Shown here: in pieces, positions 48,917-61,677 of the stretch
How the letters are laid out: every line of letters begins with the position of its first letter
How positions within the stretch are numbered: position 1 is the stretch's first letter
From: Parapristionchus giblindavisi
Taxonomy: Eukaryota; Nematoda; Chromadorea; Rhabditida; Diplogasteridae
Length of the DNA stretch: 64,000 nucleotides
Assembly: GCA_943737045.1 (NCBI GenBank)
Contig: CALSFV010000213.1
Coordinates: 1,611,001-1,675,000 of the forward strand
Reading direction: 5' to 3'
Notes under the pieces: model-generated
Seen by the model: only the letters and a program-made list of their open reading frames with translations
Databases searched by the model: none
What the model was told of the DNA's origin: nothing
Program-made: the position numbers and the translations under genes

Positions 48917-49339
48917 CTATTGAATGAAGATGAGGTGGAAGTCGCCTACAAGTGAATCATGTATTCATACTGTTGTCCATGTGATTTAACTTATTATGGT
49001 CGTGTGACAAAAAATTTCAACAAATTTGACTTAATGAGTTTCAGAAGTACAAAAGATGAATATGACAACTGTGAAAGCATGTTCTACATCTAAAAATCAT
49101 ATGATCATGATTAATTTGAACCACTCTGAATGGTTCTAGTCAATCAACGGCAATTATGACCGAATGGGGCATTTTTGTTCTTATACTTTCTTTTAATAGT
49201 TTTTATTTCACTCTAATCTAGTTAGAATCAAGTCAAAATATTGCTGTTTTATAAACTGAAACAGTACTCGAGGGAAACACGAAACCGAAGACGAAACCAG
49301 GACATAGTCCGAATTAGTCCATCGGAATTCAAGACACTA

Positions 49340-49512
49340 CTCCGGTTTTGTAGGGTAATATTACAGTAAGTAGTGCACAAAAAGTAACTTACTTCTTACT
49401 TACTTTTTTCACTACATACTAATGAAATAGCAAAACAGTAACAAAAAAGTAAGTAAAAAGTAAGTTGCTTGAAAATACTTTTACGCTATAATATTACCTT
49501 GCAAAACCGGAG
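49340..49512. mobile_element. MITE, CTCCGGTTTTGCAGGG family, copy 2
   Basis: Begins CTCCGGTTTTGTAGGGTAAT, ends ATTACCTTGCAAAACCGGAG, and is flanked by TA on both sides, consistent with a Tc1/mariner-type target duplication. It lies just downstream of the PP2A relic. Confidence 0.88.
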
Positions 49513-49710
49513 TAACCAGATTAGATGGAAATAAAAATTATATATACCAAATCTGCGTTAAAGCGTTTCGAACGCGAAGTTATCCACGAAATGACTAGAT
49601 AATACTAATTCAAATGACTAATAATTTCTTGAAAGCTCGATAAAACATAGCTCGACGTTTCTGTGAGCGCGGTTATCTTATAAAACGCCAAGAAAGAAAA
49701 TAATCAATAC

Positions 49711-50749
49711 CTGAGTAATTTGCCTAGATTCGTGGTTACCACGGAGGATGGCGACTCTGTCCTTGTAGCGGACCTATATACGATTGTTTAATTTCATAAT
49801 AAAGAATTGAGTAATTTGATCGTGTTCAAAATCGATACCTTTAAGCAAGCTAGTAGTGATGCAGTTTCTACAGAGTAGTATCCTCTATCTGCGTAGTCAC
49901 CCATGAAGAGATAGTTCGTTTCTTTTACCTCCCATCTGAAATGTATTGATTATTGTGAAAGGAATGATAAACAAATCGAGACAACAATGCGTTATGAATC
50001 ACCAGAGTGGATGCACAATTTAGGAAACGTAAATAGGGTTTTTGAGAAACTGCAGCGAAAAAATAAAGCATAGATCACCTTGAATAGCTCCATGAGATCA
50101 TGGAATTGTCCGTGAACATCACCGCAGATGGTAACGGGGCAACGTACTTCTTGCACATTTGACTCCTTCTCCAGTATCTCTTTAGCCTTCAAATATAAAC
50201 GATTACTTTGCTTTCATATAATCAATGTTGCTGTTATAACCATTATATTATCAAGCACTTTAAAATGAAAAAGGTTTAAATATGAATATACTAACCTTCA
50301 CGGAGGGCAATTTCCATAAAAAAGAGCGAGTATAGCATATTGTAAAAGTTGGCTTGAACGGTGGTGCAAATCGCGGCGGGACTCAAAATATTAAAAATCT
50401 ACAGTATATTCTGTCGATAAATTCAAAGTTTCTAGGCCTTTTAATTCTATTTCGACTGTTTTATTAGGAGTTATGCATGTCTTACAATAGTTCAAGCGGT
50501 TCTGCGTCTATCTAGACCAACAAAATTGGAAAGAAAAGGCGAAGAAGCATGCAAATTGTTGATTAAAAAATTTTCCACTGCAGCCGTGAAATAGAATATA
50601 CACGCACATACTTTTTCACGGATGCGGAGAAAAACCGCCCGGATACGGATGAAAAAGAATTCGTACCCGTTGCCCTCCGTGACCTTCTCGCAGAGGGTTT
50701 TCACTTGAGCCTCGGACAATTGCTTGCACTCGTAGAGCTGTTCAGCCCA
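49711..50749 (-). pseudogene. PP2A catalytic-subunit gene relic (5' half only)
   Basis: Exon-like pieces in coding order 50749-50684 (WAEQLYECKQLSEAQVK, TLCEK), 50186-50079 ([18 protein letters not shown] with the metal-binding signature GDVHGQF), 49935-49839 ([18 protein letters not shown]) and 49773-49711 ([20 protein letters not shown]) match the PP2A catalytic subunit, a serine/threonine phosphatase of about 309 residues. Decay is evident. In exon 3 the frame changes between MGGK and ETNYLF because 7 nt replace the expected 12. The near-invariant GDYVDRG is GDYADRG. No exon for the C-terminal half (HGG motif, TPDYFL tail) follows, and the usual N-terminus is missing. Introns are retained, so it derives from genomic duplication and not a retrocopy. 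Confidence 0.82.
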
Positions 50750-52997
50750 CTGTGATTGGCGGCTGCCGCGCCATCCACCGCGTCGGCTTCGCGCGTTTCC
50801 GTCTCTACACAAGATCATAAAACATTAGCACATCAAGAAACGTCGAAGCAAAACAGTAAAACAATTAATACAATGTTGTTCGTAGTCAGCGTGTTTGGAA
50901 ATATATGCAAATCGAAGAGAGGAGAGTGTGAACATGAACAAGAGGCGCGAGAACAAGAGCGGATGGGGTGTCTATGATCTTTGAAAGATACAATACAGAA
51001 AAAACTAAGAAAACGTTCACTAGGCATGATCGAACAAAAGCTTAGAGGCATTCATTTACACGAATTAAGTACAATAACAATCACTGTAGTTATAACAAGC
51101 TTATATAACGAAGAATTCATCGAAAATTGAAGAAGGCAAGAAACGAAGCGAAGTGGAGTCACGTTAGGACTCGTAAGAAATTGGCGCACCACACGCGACT
51201 ATTTTCCGGCATAAACTCCGGACTTTAGTTCGATCTTTTGTTCGAACTTTTCGTGAGCGCGCACACATATTAATTAAATTGTACACAAGTGATTCATTAG
51301 AAAATGTGAAATAAATTTGGCGTAAAGTGATCGAATAATCACTACGAATTTACCCTTACACGTTCTCAATATCTAACTGTCTATTTCACTTTTCAAGAAA
51401 AAGTAAACGCCCGTTTACTTTTTTTGCACTCTTCAAATTGCACACTATTTCTCCGTTTCTCTAACACATCGACAAAAAGTTGCGAACTTTGTTCGCATCT
51501 TTGTTCGCATCTTTTTGCCGAACTTTTCTTCGATGTTAGAGAGCATGGATTTTTGAGAGAATTAGAGAAAAAGTTCGCAACAAAGTTCGCAACTTTCTTT
51601 CGAACTTTTTTGCGAACTTTTGATAGATTGCATGGGCCACAGGGTATAGTGTTGCAACTTTAAGTTTACTTTTTCAACGAGCAGCATGTCTGATTAAAAT
51701 TTTAAAAAATTAAGAAAACTTCAAGTTTTGAAATAGAAGAATAGTAATGACATTAGATAAAATGAAGAAGTCAATAATGAAGACAACTGAATTGAGACAA
51801 CGGACATAAAGAAATCATTGTGCATAACTACAATCTTCATACGTACATAGCTGCTGATCTGCGCATGCTTGAAAAATCCGGAAATATTTTCATTATTTGT
51901 GTTATTCAACTGACATGTGACTGAAACAATAGATTCATACCATTGTTTTTTCTGGTAGTATAATAATATATTCTTCAGTTCTTTATCCTTACTCTAGTTC
52001 GTTCCGCTCCAGCAGAGATTGTAGTATTGGATGAAATCATAATGCCCTTGTGAGCACAAACTACATATCTACACTTGAAAGCACATGTAAAACAAATGGT
52101 GAATTTTTTTCTGATTTTAACGAACTACCTATCTAGCACTGCAATATTATATTAAAATAGGCTAAATTTGGACAATTATTCTCGTAAACAGTCGTACGTC
52201 TCTTACTATCCCGACTATTCGTCCATCTAATTTCTTCGTCTACTTACGAACAATAAGATAAATCATTCTTATAATATATATGTGATGAGCTGTCGCATAC
52301 AAAAGATTCATAATATTGTGTTTCGGGATATCGCAGTATTCTCGCATACGCCTTAAATGTAAGCCATTGTATTCGAGAGGGTTTATGTGTGACATTCGTT
52401 CTCAAAGTCAAGATAACACAGTTGTGAAGGAGTTGGCCACATTCCAAGAATTTTACTCACATTGATCCTGATATTCGTGATGATCTAAGGAATGGAATCA
52501 GACGAGAATGGTGAAATATGTTACATGAACAATGGTTAGTAATGCTAACTTATCCCATCGCTCCAATGTATGAACCTGACAACGATAAATTGATATTCAT
52601 TAAAAGTTGTTCCGTTGATATTATTGTTAAAATTCGTTTATACTTAAAACAATACAGTACTTTGAAAGGAAATCTCTCAATACATTGGAGGCGTTAACAC
52701 TTCGACATCGGGTCTTATTGCGACACGAACATTAAAAAATTCCTCTGGACAAAAGAACTACAAATTGGTTCATTGGTTTTTTTCGGTATTTTATTCTTAT
52801 CTCTAACAATTTTATCTACTTAAAATTTAAAAGAGGGAACAGAGAGTGAGATAGTGAGTGAATGCGAGAGATTAAGATGAGATGGAGAGAGCGAGAGAAA
52901 GTGAGAGAAGTATAGAGAGATAGTGTCCGATAGAGACGCAGAGATAGACTCGATTGACCCTGACCACTTTCCTCCATTCAAAGTTGATCAGTTGATC
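50750..52997. other. Gene-poor stretch upstream of the UGT gene
   Basis: Contains the GAACTTT/TTCGCAACTTT-rich region at 51190-51680, which includes the palindrome AAAGTAAACGCCCGTTTACTTT near 51405 and ends near TTTAAGTTTACTTTTTC, suggesting a degraded inverted-repeat element. A purine-rich GAGA tract lies at 52840-52925. No coding exon is supported. Confidence 0.5.
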
Positions 52998-55900
52998 ATG
53001 TATACAAGGCTGCTCCTATCGCTACTCTTCTTGGTCTCCTTAGTCGATAGTAAAAGCCCCTTGAAGATCCTCGTATACAACTCCAAATTTGGTCATTCTC
53101 ACTCGACATTCCTAGGGAATATAGCTGATATTCTTGTGGAAGAAGGATATAATGTGGTGGGTTATCAGGTTTAAAATTCTTCTTATTCATCGCCTTACCT
53201 TTACCTAATTAGCTTTTTATTGCGTCTTGTGGCCTACGCTAAGATAGGAAAACGATAAAGTAGAAAACTAAGTTGTTTGACCACAGAAGTGCCGTTCGAG
53301 TGCGATTGCAAGACACAATTAATTTGACCTTATACTATTACTTTGACGATGGATTAGCACTTCTCTTGTATTTCGGTTGTTTATTCAAAGCAAAACATAT
53401 AATTTTCTTGGGCTTATCTGTGTGAGCTACATAGTTCGTACCGGCTAAATATTTCTTTTTTTTTTTAAATTTACATTGAAAACTGTCCAGTTTATGCACT
53501 TAGACTTTCCGGTTTAATGTCTTTGCTTTTATCACAGCTTGCCACAATAAATATTTTCCAGACTTCGTTGATTCCTGAGATTTATCCTCCATTCGCTGAT
53601 GGAACGTCCAAGTCTACTGTTTTACGAATTCCCGGTATGAATTTTGAATGAATGTTTATTGCTCAGTTTTGTATTTCCCTGTTTGAAAAAATGAGGCGAG
53701 ACCATCAAGCATGTGAGAATTAGAATTGTGAACGGCCACCATTCAGACATTCATGAGAAATAGAACGTAACTTTTTTGGAACGGTAGATAAGAACAAAAG
53801 GGGGTGATATTCACAGAAATTATCTTTAGTTATCACTTGTCGAGAATTACGATTCAGATTATGATGAAAAATTCGAGTACAAATTATGTTTCTTTTGCTG
53901 ACGCAAAGACGGTGTTTCCATACATATTCTTATCAATCATCCATGACTTATCAGTTATGTGTTGTTCTTTAATTAACCAAAAAAGACTCCATAACTTACA
54001 CACCATACTCAATATTCTTGTGCTTTGAGAACTTTTGGTAAAAAGTATAATGTTTTTGGCAATAGATAATATTGAACAAGTGTATTAATAAATGATTTAT
54101 AATTGTATTGTCAGGACGTAAATAATTTTTTAATTTAAAAAAAAGTTAATTTAATTTTAAATAAAATGTGTATCAGTTGAGCAATCAACGTTGGAGGGTT
54201 GGTTGGCAGCTCAGGAGGGCGATTTCTCTTTCATCTATCGAACAGATGACTGGGACAAGAGTAAGATGCTCGAGGTAAACAAATATTTCGTCTTGTCCAC
54301 AAAGTGGATGAAGTCATACACTATTTCTGCAAAAAGATTGGCTGGAACGTGTAATACTTCATCTTGGGTGTTGATCTCTTGTCCATTTTATATGCAACCC
54401 ACGAAATAACTGTTGTATCTTAGAAATATAATAAAGTTGAAGGAAACAAGGAAATTCAAAAAATTGTGATTCCAGCAAATGCCCGTGCTCCGAGATTCGT
54501 TCGCCGCCCAGTGTAACTACACTATACACTATGGAGATGTGATTGATCGATTGAAAAGAGAGAATTATGACTTGATGATAGCGGAGAACTTTGACCACTG
54601 TGGAATTGGTGAGTATGATCGGTAGCACATTATACATATCATAGAACAGGGTAAATATTTTCGGAAAATAGGAAATCCCAGCCCTACCATGGACAGGGCG
54701 TGCTGTAACACCACCTCAAGGGAAAGCAACTCTTTCATTATTTTTTAGCCGGGCGATACTCGTACACAGATATTTAATTATGATTGTTTATAATTTCTCC
54801 TTTCACAATCAGATGTTGTTAAAATGTCCTCAGAATATAGTACATTCTTATCCTGTGAGTTCATTTTGATTATCAAACCCAATACTCAATGCTCCAAAGT
54901 ATAGTGCATCATGTCTCAATATTTTGATGTCATCAAATGATCTCGATGATATTTTGACTTGTCCGTGGGTTAGTTCCGCCTGATCTTAGTGTTTATGTTA
55001 TATTGAATGATAAGTTGACAGGGGGACCCCTGACAGCTGTCTATATTCTGATCATACTGAAATAATATATGAAATGAAGTGAACGATGGTTGCTTTGATT
55101 CGAATTTTATAATCCAAAATCATGATGAAACGAAAAAACTTCACTGTTAGTCGTTCTTAAAGTGTAGGTTGTGTCAATCATGTATTATAAAGAGTTTTGT
55201 GGTTTGTGATTGAGGGTTGGATACAAAGTATCTATAATTAAAGAGATAGTTGAAAATTGGGAAATAGATCAAAAGTATGAGAATGTCGTAATCCCTTTAG
55301 TTGTTTTTAAACGACGCGATATGAAATAGTTTACAATGTGATGGGACCTTGGACAACATATTCGCCAAGTCTATATGTAATTTTGAGTGGCCTGGTGATT
55401 TCACTATAGCACTTACGAAAAAATTTTCTTTTAGGAATTTCGCACCTGATCAAAGCTCGCTCATTGATTACCGTAGCAACGACGAATCTCTTCGATCTTC
55501 AATCATACGAGATTGGACAACCACTCTTCCCTAGTCATGTACCAGGTGCTTAAGATCAAAGATGAAAGATTTATTCGCCCCCTTCCTACTCCTCCCACGT
55601 AATAATACTCGAACATTAACCAAATCTGAACCGATTTTAATGTAAGATAATTGAGTAAAAGTAAAGATCAAAGACCAATCTGTTCAGCGTCGTTCGGAGG
55701 AGCGGTAGATCCACATTCATTGTACAGCAGGATCGATAATATCGTAGCCATGCTTAGTTCAATGTGGATGTGGAGACAAATGGAGAAGAAGACAGAGGAT
55801 GTCTTCAAGAGAGTCTATGGAGACGAATTCCCGGATCTGGGTGTAAGTAAATATTTCTTATTTTTCAAGTCCGTTTGAAGATATTTAGCTGATATTCATT

Positions 55901-58108
55901 TATGCCACCGATTCGCTAATAATATAAACCAGTATTATCGTTCTAGTTTATGTTGTTGGTGTAAATGTAGACCAAACAGTAGTTTTACTTCCACTGACTA
56001 GAGTGTGACTGGAATAGTAAGCTCTTTGAATTAGTGCATTGATTACTTACTTTTTTAGGAGATCACAGCTCGTTCTACCTTTACTTTGACCAACTCTGAT
56101 GCCTTCCTCGACTTCGCCAAGCCCATGCTGAGAAAGGTGGTTGAGATCGGAGGAATTGGAGTGAGGGACACGAAACCATTGACAGAGGTTTTGAACGGTT
56201 TTCTATAGTTTTCTTATAAAACGTTCAATCTTTGATCTCTAGTTTCATCTCTTTGATAAGCGCGAAATGGTATTTATAAAACAACGATAATTATTGCCGA
56301 TGAAAAAGTATCGGCGAATCGTTGTGTCAAATATGTTTCTAATGATACATGAAACAAAAGTTCATCTCAAACTGATATCTGAATTACTTTGACTATCGAT
56401 TGATTCCGAGGTTATGAGATCTTTTAATGGATTTGTGATGTTTTTAGGAGTGGGACAAAGTGCTCGCCCTTCGTCCACGAACTGTCGTCGTTTCGTTTGG
56501 AACTGTCGCGAGGGCTTTCCTCATGCCTATGGAAATGAGAAAGGCACTGGCGCAGGTAAGCGATCTTTCGAAACTTTGTACTTGACTACAGTGGGTGTGA
56601 ATTTTTGCCACTGTGTTTACATTTCACACATTACAGTGCGCCAAATCATAAAACAGTCGTTTAGGATTTACAACATATCAATTTTTGCATTACTCTCAGG
56701 CCTTCTCCCAATTCCCTGAGACTACATTCCTATGGAAGTATGAGAAGCCCGAGGAGAAGGATTTGTTCGCCAAGGGAGTGGATAATCTAATTCTATCCGA
56801 TTGGCTACCACAGAATGATCTACTGGGTATGTCCGATCAAACGATTATCGATTATCGAGCAACGCATATCACAGTTCTCATCCCTTGACCTCTAGATAAA
56901 TGTGTTAAAATCATAATCGTAAAAATCAGCAACGAATTGACTATGGTATTCTAGACAGGCTCAGGGATTCGACCAGTACACGATATTAGGGATATATGTA
57001 AACGATTGTCATGGAGAGAGTAAAATCAATAAAGAGCTTGTGGAAATTTCCATTTTCATAACTCCAGAAAAAAAACCCTCTGATTTTGCGTCGCTCTGTC
57101 TATAAAAATGGTTTGAGTTATTCTCATCAGGTAATTGCATAAATATTCCTCTTTTTCCATAGAATATCAATGAAAATAATAAACATTTGAGGTGATGACC
57201 GCGTTCAGGGATTCTTGACGCACGCTGGAAAGGGATCGTTCTTTGAAGCCGCTGCTAGGTTGATCACTAATGTTATATTTTTTTCTATTTGTCTATTTGA
57301 TCTTTGATCTCTGAATACTATTTGATCCTTGATATTTGACATTTCAGGGGCAAGTCAACGCTGATCGTTCCAATCTTCGGTGATCAATACAGAAACGCAG
57401 CGACTGCAGAGCACATAGGATTCGGTAAAGTGTTCTTCAAAGGAGATCTTACAAATGCGAAGAAGATCGCAGAGGGAATTGATATCATTTTGAATGACCC
57501 AGAGTGAGTCCAGTAGTATTTGATAACCAAAAGTCAAATAACCAAAAGTCTGCTCAAAAGTAGCCGATTTTTTTTTCTCGATTGAACATTCCATAAGCAA
57601 TTATGCACTCGATATTGATCTTTGATCTCACCAGACACCAACGTCTCGCCCATGAAGTGAAAGAAGTCATTGAAGCTCGTCCATTTACTCCTCGTGAACT
57701 TCTCGTAAGGAATGTCGAGTTCGCAGCGAAGATGGGGCCACAGAAGGCATTGAGCTCTGAGGTTTGTGACTTTTTGAAAATTGGAATATCTTCCATTTTT
57801 CCTTAAATTTGAATATGATACGATACAAATAAGATATGAATGTACCATTGGAGCATTTACGGTGACTTCAAACCCTGAATATTCGAATACTGTGTACGAA
57901 TACGAATAACACGATTATGATATTTCTTATCGGATCTTTGCAGGGTCGTCAGCTCTCCTACATCGTTTACTACAATATCGATTTGTTGATAGGATTCGTT
58001 GTACTCTTCATTGTAGCTATATGTACCGCTATTTATTTGTTACTGTCGATTGCTAGAATTATTGCTCGAGTCGTTTGTATTGTCCCTGCAAAGCAGAAGA
58101 GAAACTAG
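52998..58108 (+). CDS. UDP-glycosyltransferase (UGT), complete
   Basis: Thirteen exons join in phase into 539 residues: 52998-53168, 53562-53634, 54177-54274, 54476-54608, 55435-55545, 55688-55842, 56059-56187, 56448-56555, 56700-56826, 57192-57258, 57348-57503, 57635-57761 and 57944-58108. UGTs attach sugar from UDP-sugar to small lipophilic molecules in the ER lumen and detoxify or inactivate them. Evidence is the signal peptide MYTRLLLSLLFLVSLVDS; an N-terminal acceptor domain (VYNSKFGHSHSTFLGNIADI); RTVVVSFGTVARAFLMP; FLWKYEKPEEKD; LSDWLPQNDLLG; and the donor-binding signature FLTHAGKGSFFEAAARGKST, then LIVPIFGDQYRNA. A membrane span (LLIGFVVLFIVAICTAIYLL) and a basic cytosolic tail ending AKQKRN, an ER-retention-like dilysine-type tail, complete it. 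HAG replaces the commoner HGG. Length is normal for the family. Confidence 0.96.
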
Positions 58109-58165
58109 GAACTTATTAAATTATTGATTTATCGATGTGAATTTCGCGTCTCATTCATGTATTGT

Positions 58166-58171
58166 AATAAA
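58166..58171 (+). terminator. Polyadenylation signal of the UGT gene
   Basis: AATAAA lies 58 bp after the UGT stop codon and is the first canonical signal downstream. Confidence 0.6.
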
Positions 58172-58404
58172 AAAATTATCTCATTATACATCGCTATAGC
58201 GCGCAATAATTACAGCCATCATGATCGAGTTTTTTCTTAGAACGTGAGAAATTGGAATGACAACACTACATACATATTTTCACAACTATTTCCTATTTCA
58301 CTAAAGTTATGCCCTTAGGGCATCAATCGAGGAAATGGTTCGATCGTCGACCAGAAGTGACAACTTCTTGCCATCTTTCGATTAGATTTCTTGCACACGA
58401 GCGG

Positions 58405-58413
58405 TATATAAGG
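58405..58413 (+). promoter_or_regulatory. TATA-like box of the downstream Gly-rich gene
   Basis: TATATAAGG lies 31 bp upstream of the ATG at 58445. The other Gly/Cys-rich gene has the same motif at the same distance, suggesting a shared strong, short-leader promoter type. Confidence 0.65.
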
Positions 58414-58444
58414 TGAGACTAGGACTTTCCCTTTCATATCGAAA

Positions 58445-60015
58445 ATGCGACTGTTACTATTTCTACTACTGTCTACAGGAGTCGCTCAGCGAGCGTATGT
58501 TAACAACTTTGCTTATTTGTTATTTATTAATTTTTCAACTTACCGCTGCCTGGATATTGACTTTCCAACAGCTACATAGCGGCTGAAACACCATGAAGTA
58601 TCTACTGATATTAATAACTTTTCCACATTGTAATATTTCTATAGATGTACAGCTTATTATTGTACATTCTATTTAAAACTAACTTAATGCATTACGTCTA
58701 TAATTTCATATTTTAAATTTTTTTGATTATATTAATTGAATTTTCAGTATATTTGACGAAGTGCCTCAATTTCACAATGCTAAATTGCGGCAAATCAGAG
58801 GGACATACGGAACGAATGTTGTGTACGAGAATGGAGCGTATCCTGTACAGGTAAATACTATTTTATTAATAACAAGTAATAACGAAACATGAGATGATAA
58901 AATGAAATGATGATAATTACAACGATAATGATAATGACTATGGTGATAGATTATCAAGAGGGTTTTCTTTTGCTTTCACTTGTAAACAAGTCGAAATTCG
59001 ATTTTTCATCATCTGCTACACAAACAATTTTAATACACATACTTCCATAATACTGTTCAGCCAGCATCATCCCAAGTTGTCTACGTCAATGAGCAGACTC
59101 CAGTACAGGTTGGAATTGTGTAAAAACTATTTTTAAAGATCATACTAATTATTTGGTGCTTGGCCATTTCCAGTACTCCTTTCCCTTAATGGTTTTTAAT
59201 ACTTCTTTTTACTCGCGCTGCACGAATCGAGTCAAAATACCATGAGATGTGTTGTGGCCAATGGATTCTCTATCACTTACTACAAATATCAATTTTATAA
59301 TTTAAATATAATCGATATTCAGCCTGCTCCTTCTCCACAGCAAGTTATCTACGTTCAGGAGCAACAGGTAATAATTCTGACGAGCTTATTCAATTTATTT
59401 TGTTGCAATAATGAAATTTCAATAATGACCTTGAAATAACCTTATAGTACCTTTTTAGCCTATTCCTCAACCACCAGCCAATCCTGGATGGCAGCCACTG
59501 CCAAGTAATGGAGGATACGCAATGCCTCAGGTGTGTATTATTCAATTTTTTATTATTATAAAACATCATGTTATTGCTTAATATAAATTCAATATGGACA
59601 AGAATACTTTGCAGGTCAACCCTGTTTTTCAACCGAATCCATACAGCAAGTAGGTCAAGAATACTTTTCCATCATTCAACTCCTAGTATTTTGAAATTCT
59701 CAAATCCAGAATCACTGCGTTTTTATCAGAGAAAGTTATGATTTGGTTAGATCTTCTGATTAACACATTTGTATTCTTATAATTGTTTGAACTCATCTAG
59801 TTAGCACGTTGGAGACCGTCGCCATTCAATATTAATTTTACAGTCCCTATCAACCCCAACCGTACAATCCGTCCTATCCCGTACCATGTAGTGGTTACGG
59901 AGGAGGTTGGGGATGCGGTGGCGGAGGAGTTGGCTGGGGCTGTGGAGGAGGAGGAGGAGGATGGGGATGCGGGGGTGGAAGGGGAGGTTGTTATGGTGGT
60001 TATGGAGGATGTTAG
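58445..60015 (+). CDS. Secreted Pro/Gln- then Gly/Trp/Cys-rich protein
   Basis: Seven exons (58445-58494, 58748-58850, 59061-59108, 59323-59367, 59459-59530, 59615-59649, 59844-60015) join in phase into 174 residues. A signal peptide MRLLLFLLLSTGVAQ is followed by a hydrophilic part (RGTYGTNVVYENGAYPVQ). Two related short exons follow, reading PASSQVVYVNEQTPVQ and PAPSPQQVIYVQEQQ, and look like an internal exon duplication. Next is a Pro/Gln/Asn/Tyr segment, and the tail is GYGGGWGCGGGGVGWGCGGG-like, ending in GGYGGC. The composition resembles extracellular structural proteins such as cuticle- or eggshell-associated Gly-rich proteins; the exact role is unknown. Introns fall at Gln codons, so exons are modular. 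Confidence 0.87.
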
Positions 60016-60846
60016 ATTATGCTATATCACTGTTTTGTATAAATATTATTGATTCAAGTTGATTATTGACAGTATCGCCATAAAGTTTAAGACGATTTTT
60101 TCCATTTGTTTGTGACTTTTGATCCAGGAAAGCAATCCATCTGATCACTGATAGTGAGTCAATGTGCAGAACTCATAAAGTAATATTGGGCGTGAGGCTG
60201 ATTTTGAGAACCCACATTTCTGTTGCAGTCTTTTAAAATTCGGTTTACTCCGCAAGCAGTTTCGCAATTAACCAAATAATGATTACTTTTTTAACAAAAA
60301 AATCCACAAAGAATACTGAAAAGAAACAACCCAGGAAGATCGCTGAAACTTCTTACGTATTTTATGGAGCTGCTCGCTTAATAGTCGCTTTGACGTCCGG
60401 AGTCAGAACAAAAGTTGAGGTCTTCAAATTTTTAACATTTTTAGCATGCCAAAAATAAATGGGAAAATGAAAAGTCACGAATCTGATCGCTTTTTCTGCA
60501 TGACGTTTTTTTTAAAGAGCTCCGGAACGTCAGGGAAGTATTATGGACAGAGTGTCTTAAATATTGGAGAACACCTATTCCATAAGACTTCTCCAATGTT
60601 ATACATTTTCAGACACCATACTTCTTCAAATGTCTTAATTTGCATTGTCTGGCAATTATTGCAAATTGAATTAATATGCATAGACCAAATCATAGACAAA
60701 TCAATTAGATTTGAATTAGGACAATGTGGATATTCAAATTGCATCATTTTTTTTTGCTTATAAGGGAGCATATCACACGTGCCGCTGAAGAATCGAGTAA
60801 AATACGTGGGTGTTTGGCACATTTTTTGACCCGCACATATTAATGC
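60016..60846. other. No gene recognised
   Basis: 3' flank of the Gly-rich gene. The open frames at 60446-60763 and its complement show no motif or splice support. Confidence 0.5.
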
Positions 60847-61322
60847 ATTTTTTGGTAGTCCATAGGGTCCCTAACAATATGGCTCGAGCTTTTTTTCATA
60901 TCTTCATTTTCAACGTCGAGAGACGACGTCAAACTTTTTGGAGGCCAAAATCGGCCGACTTTGGAGCTCTGTAGCTCTTCGGGGTGTGGTTTTGGTATAG
61001 AGTCATTAACAGAAAAATTTCCTGGAATGTCATGGAGAATGCACCTGCATCAGTCCGATCGATATTTTTATTAGTATTTGTGCAAATCGATTTTGTTGTA
61101 TAGTTTTCGTAAAAATATATGGGCCGAAAGTGTTCAATAGCTCATTCGACAGAGCTCGACGAGAGGATCGACGAGAGGATTGGTATGCTGAATGTCTACT
61201 TTATCTATATGCGCTCGAAAGTTGTGAGCATTTCAATATTTTTTGATCTAGAAATTCGTGTGGATTTCTACACAATACATCCGGATTGGTTGGTGAACAC
61301 ATCTACCAACCTTCAAACCAAC

Positions 61323-61395
61323 CGTGTGTGGTGTAGTGGATAAGGTGTCGGCACTTAATTTTGGCTTTCAGGGGTTCGATCCCCCTTGCCGCAGT
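61323..61395 (+). repeat. tRNA-like sequence in fold-back element 1
   Basis: A box TGGTGTAGTGG (61329-61339) and a perfect T-arm: stem AGGGG/CCCCT around loop TTCGATC (61370-61386). The 3' acceptor strand TTGCCGC has no 5' partner, so it is tRNA-derived but not a normal tRNA. Confidence 0.7.
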
Positions 61396-61422
61396 TTTCT
61401 TTTGCTGATTTTTAATGTCTAA

Positions 61423-61677
61423 ATGTTTTCGATAAAGCTCTGTCAGAGTTTACCATGGTTCCGATTGTATCCGAAGAGCACTGAGACAAAGTCGAGTGTT
61501 CGATCGACCAGTGGATTGAATAGGAAAAGAAGAGCTGTGGAGGAGTCGAAGGACTCGGAGATGGACGATGACGTCTTAGAAGAGGGAGAGGACGAGGATG
61601 AAGGGATTCTAGGAAAACCCGAAGATGACTTCATTAGGATGGTAGTCGAGGAAGAGTGTTACGAAATATTCGTGTGA
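61423..61677 (+). CDS. Acidic coding-like insert in fold-back element 1
   Basis: The frame starts MFSIKLCQSLPWFR, has a basic KRRAVEES step, then a highly acidic block (MDDDVLEEGEDEDEGILGKP) and ends at TGA. It begins only about 28 bp after the tRNA-like part. The sharp base-to-acid composition looks like real protein, perhaps a piece of a nuclear protein taken up by the element. No domain is recognised. Confidence 0.35.
   Translation: MFSIKLCQSLPWFRLYPKSTETKSSVRSTSGLNRKRRAVEESKDSEMDDDVLEEGEDEDEGILGKPEDDFIRMVVEEECYEIFV

Noticed and set aside
50756..50977. Alanine/serine-rich plus-strand frame
   Set aside because: It lies in the upstream flank of the minus-strand PP2A relic, directly beyond its first exon, and has no supporting motif or splice context.
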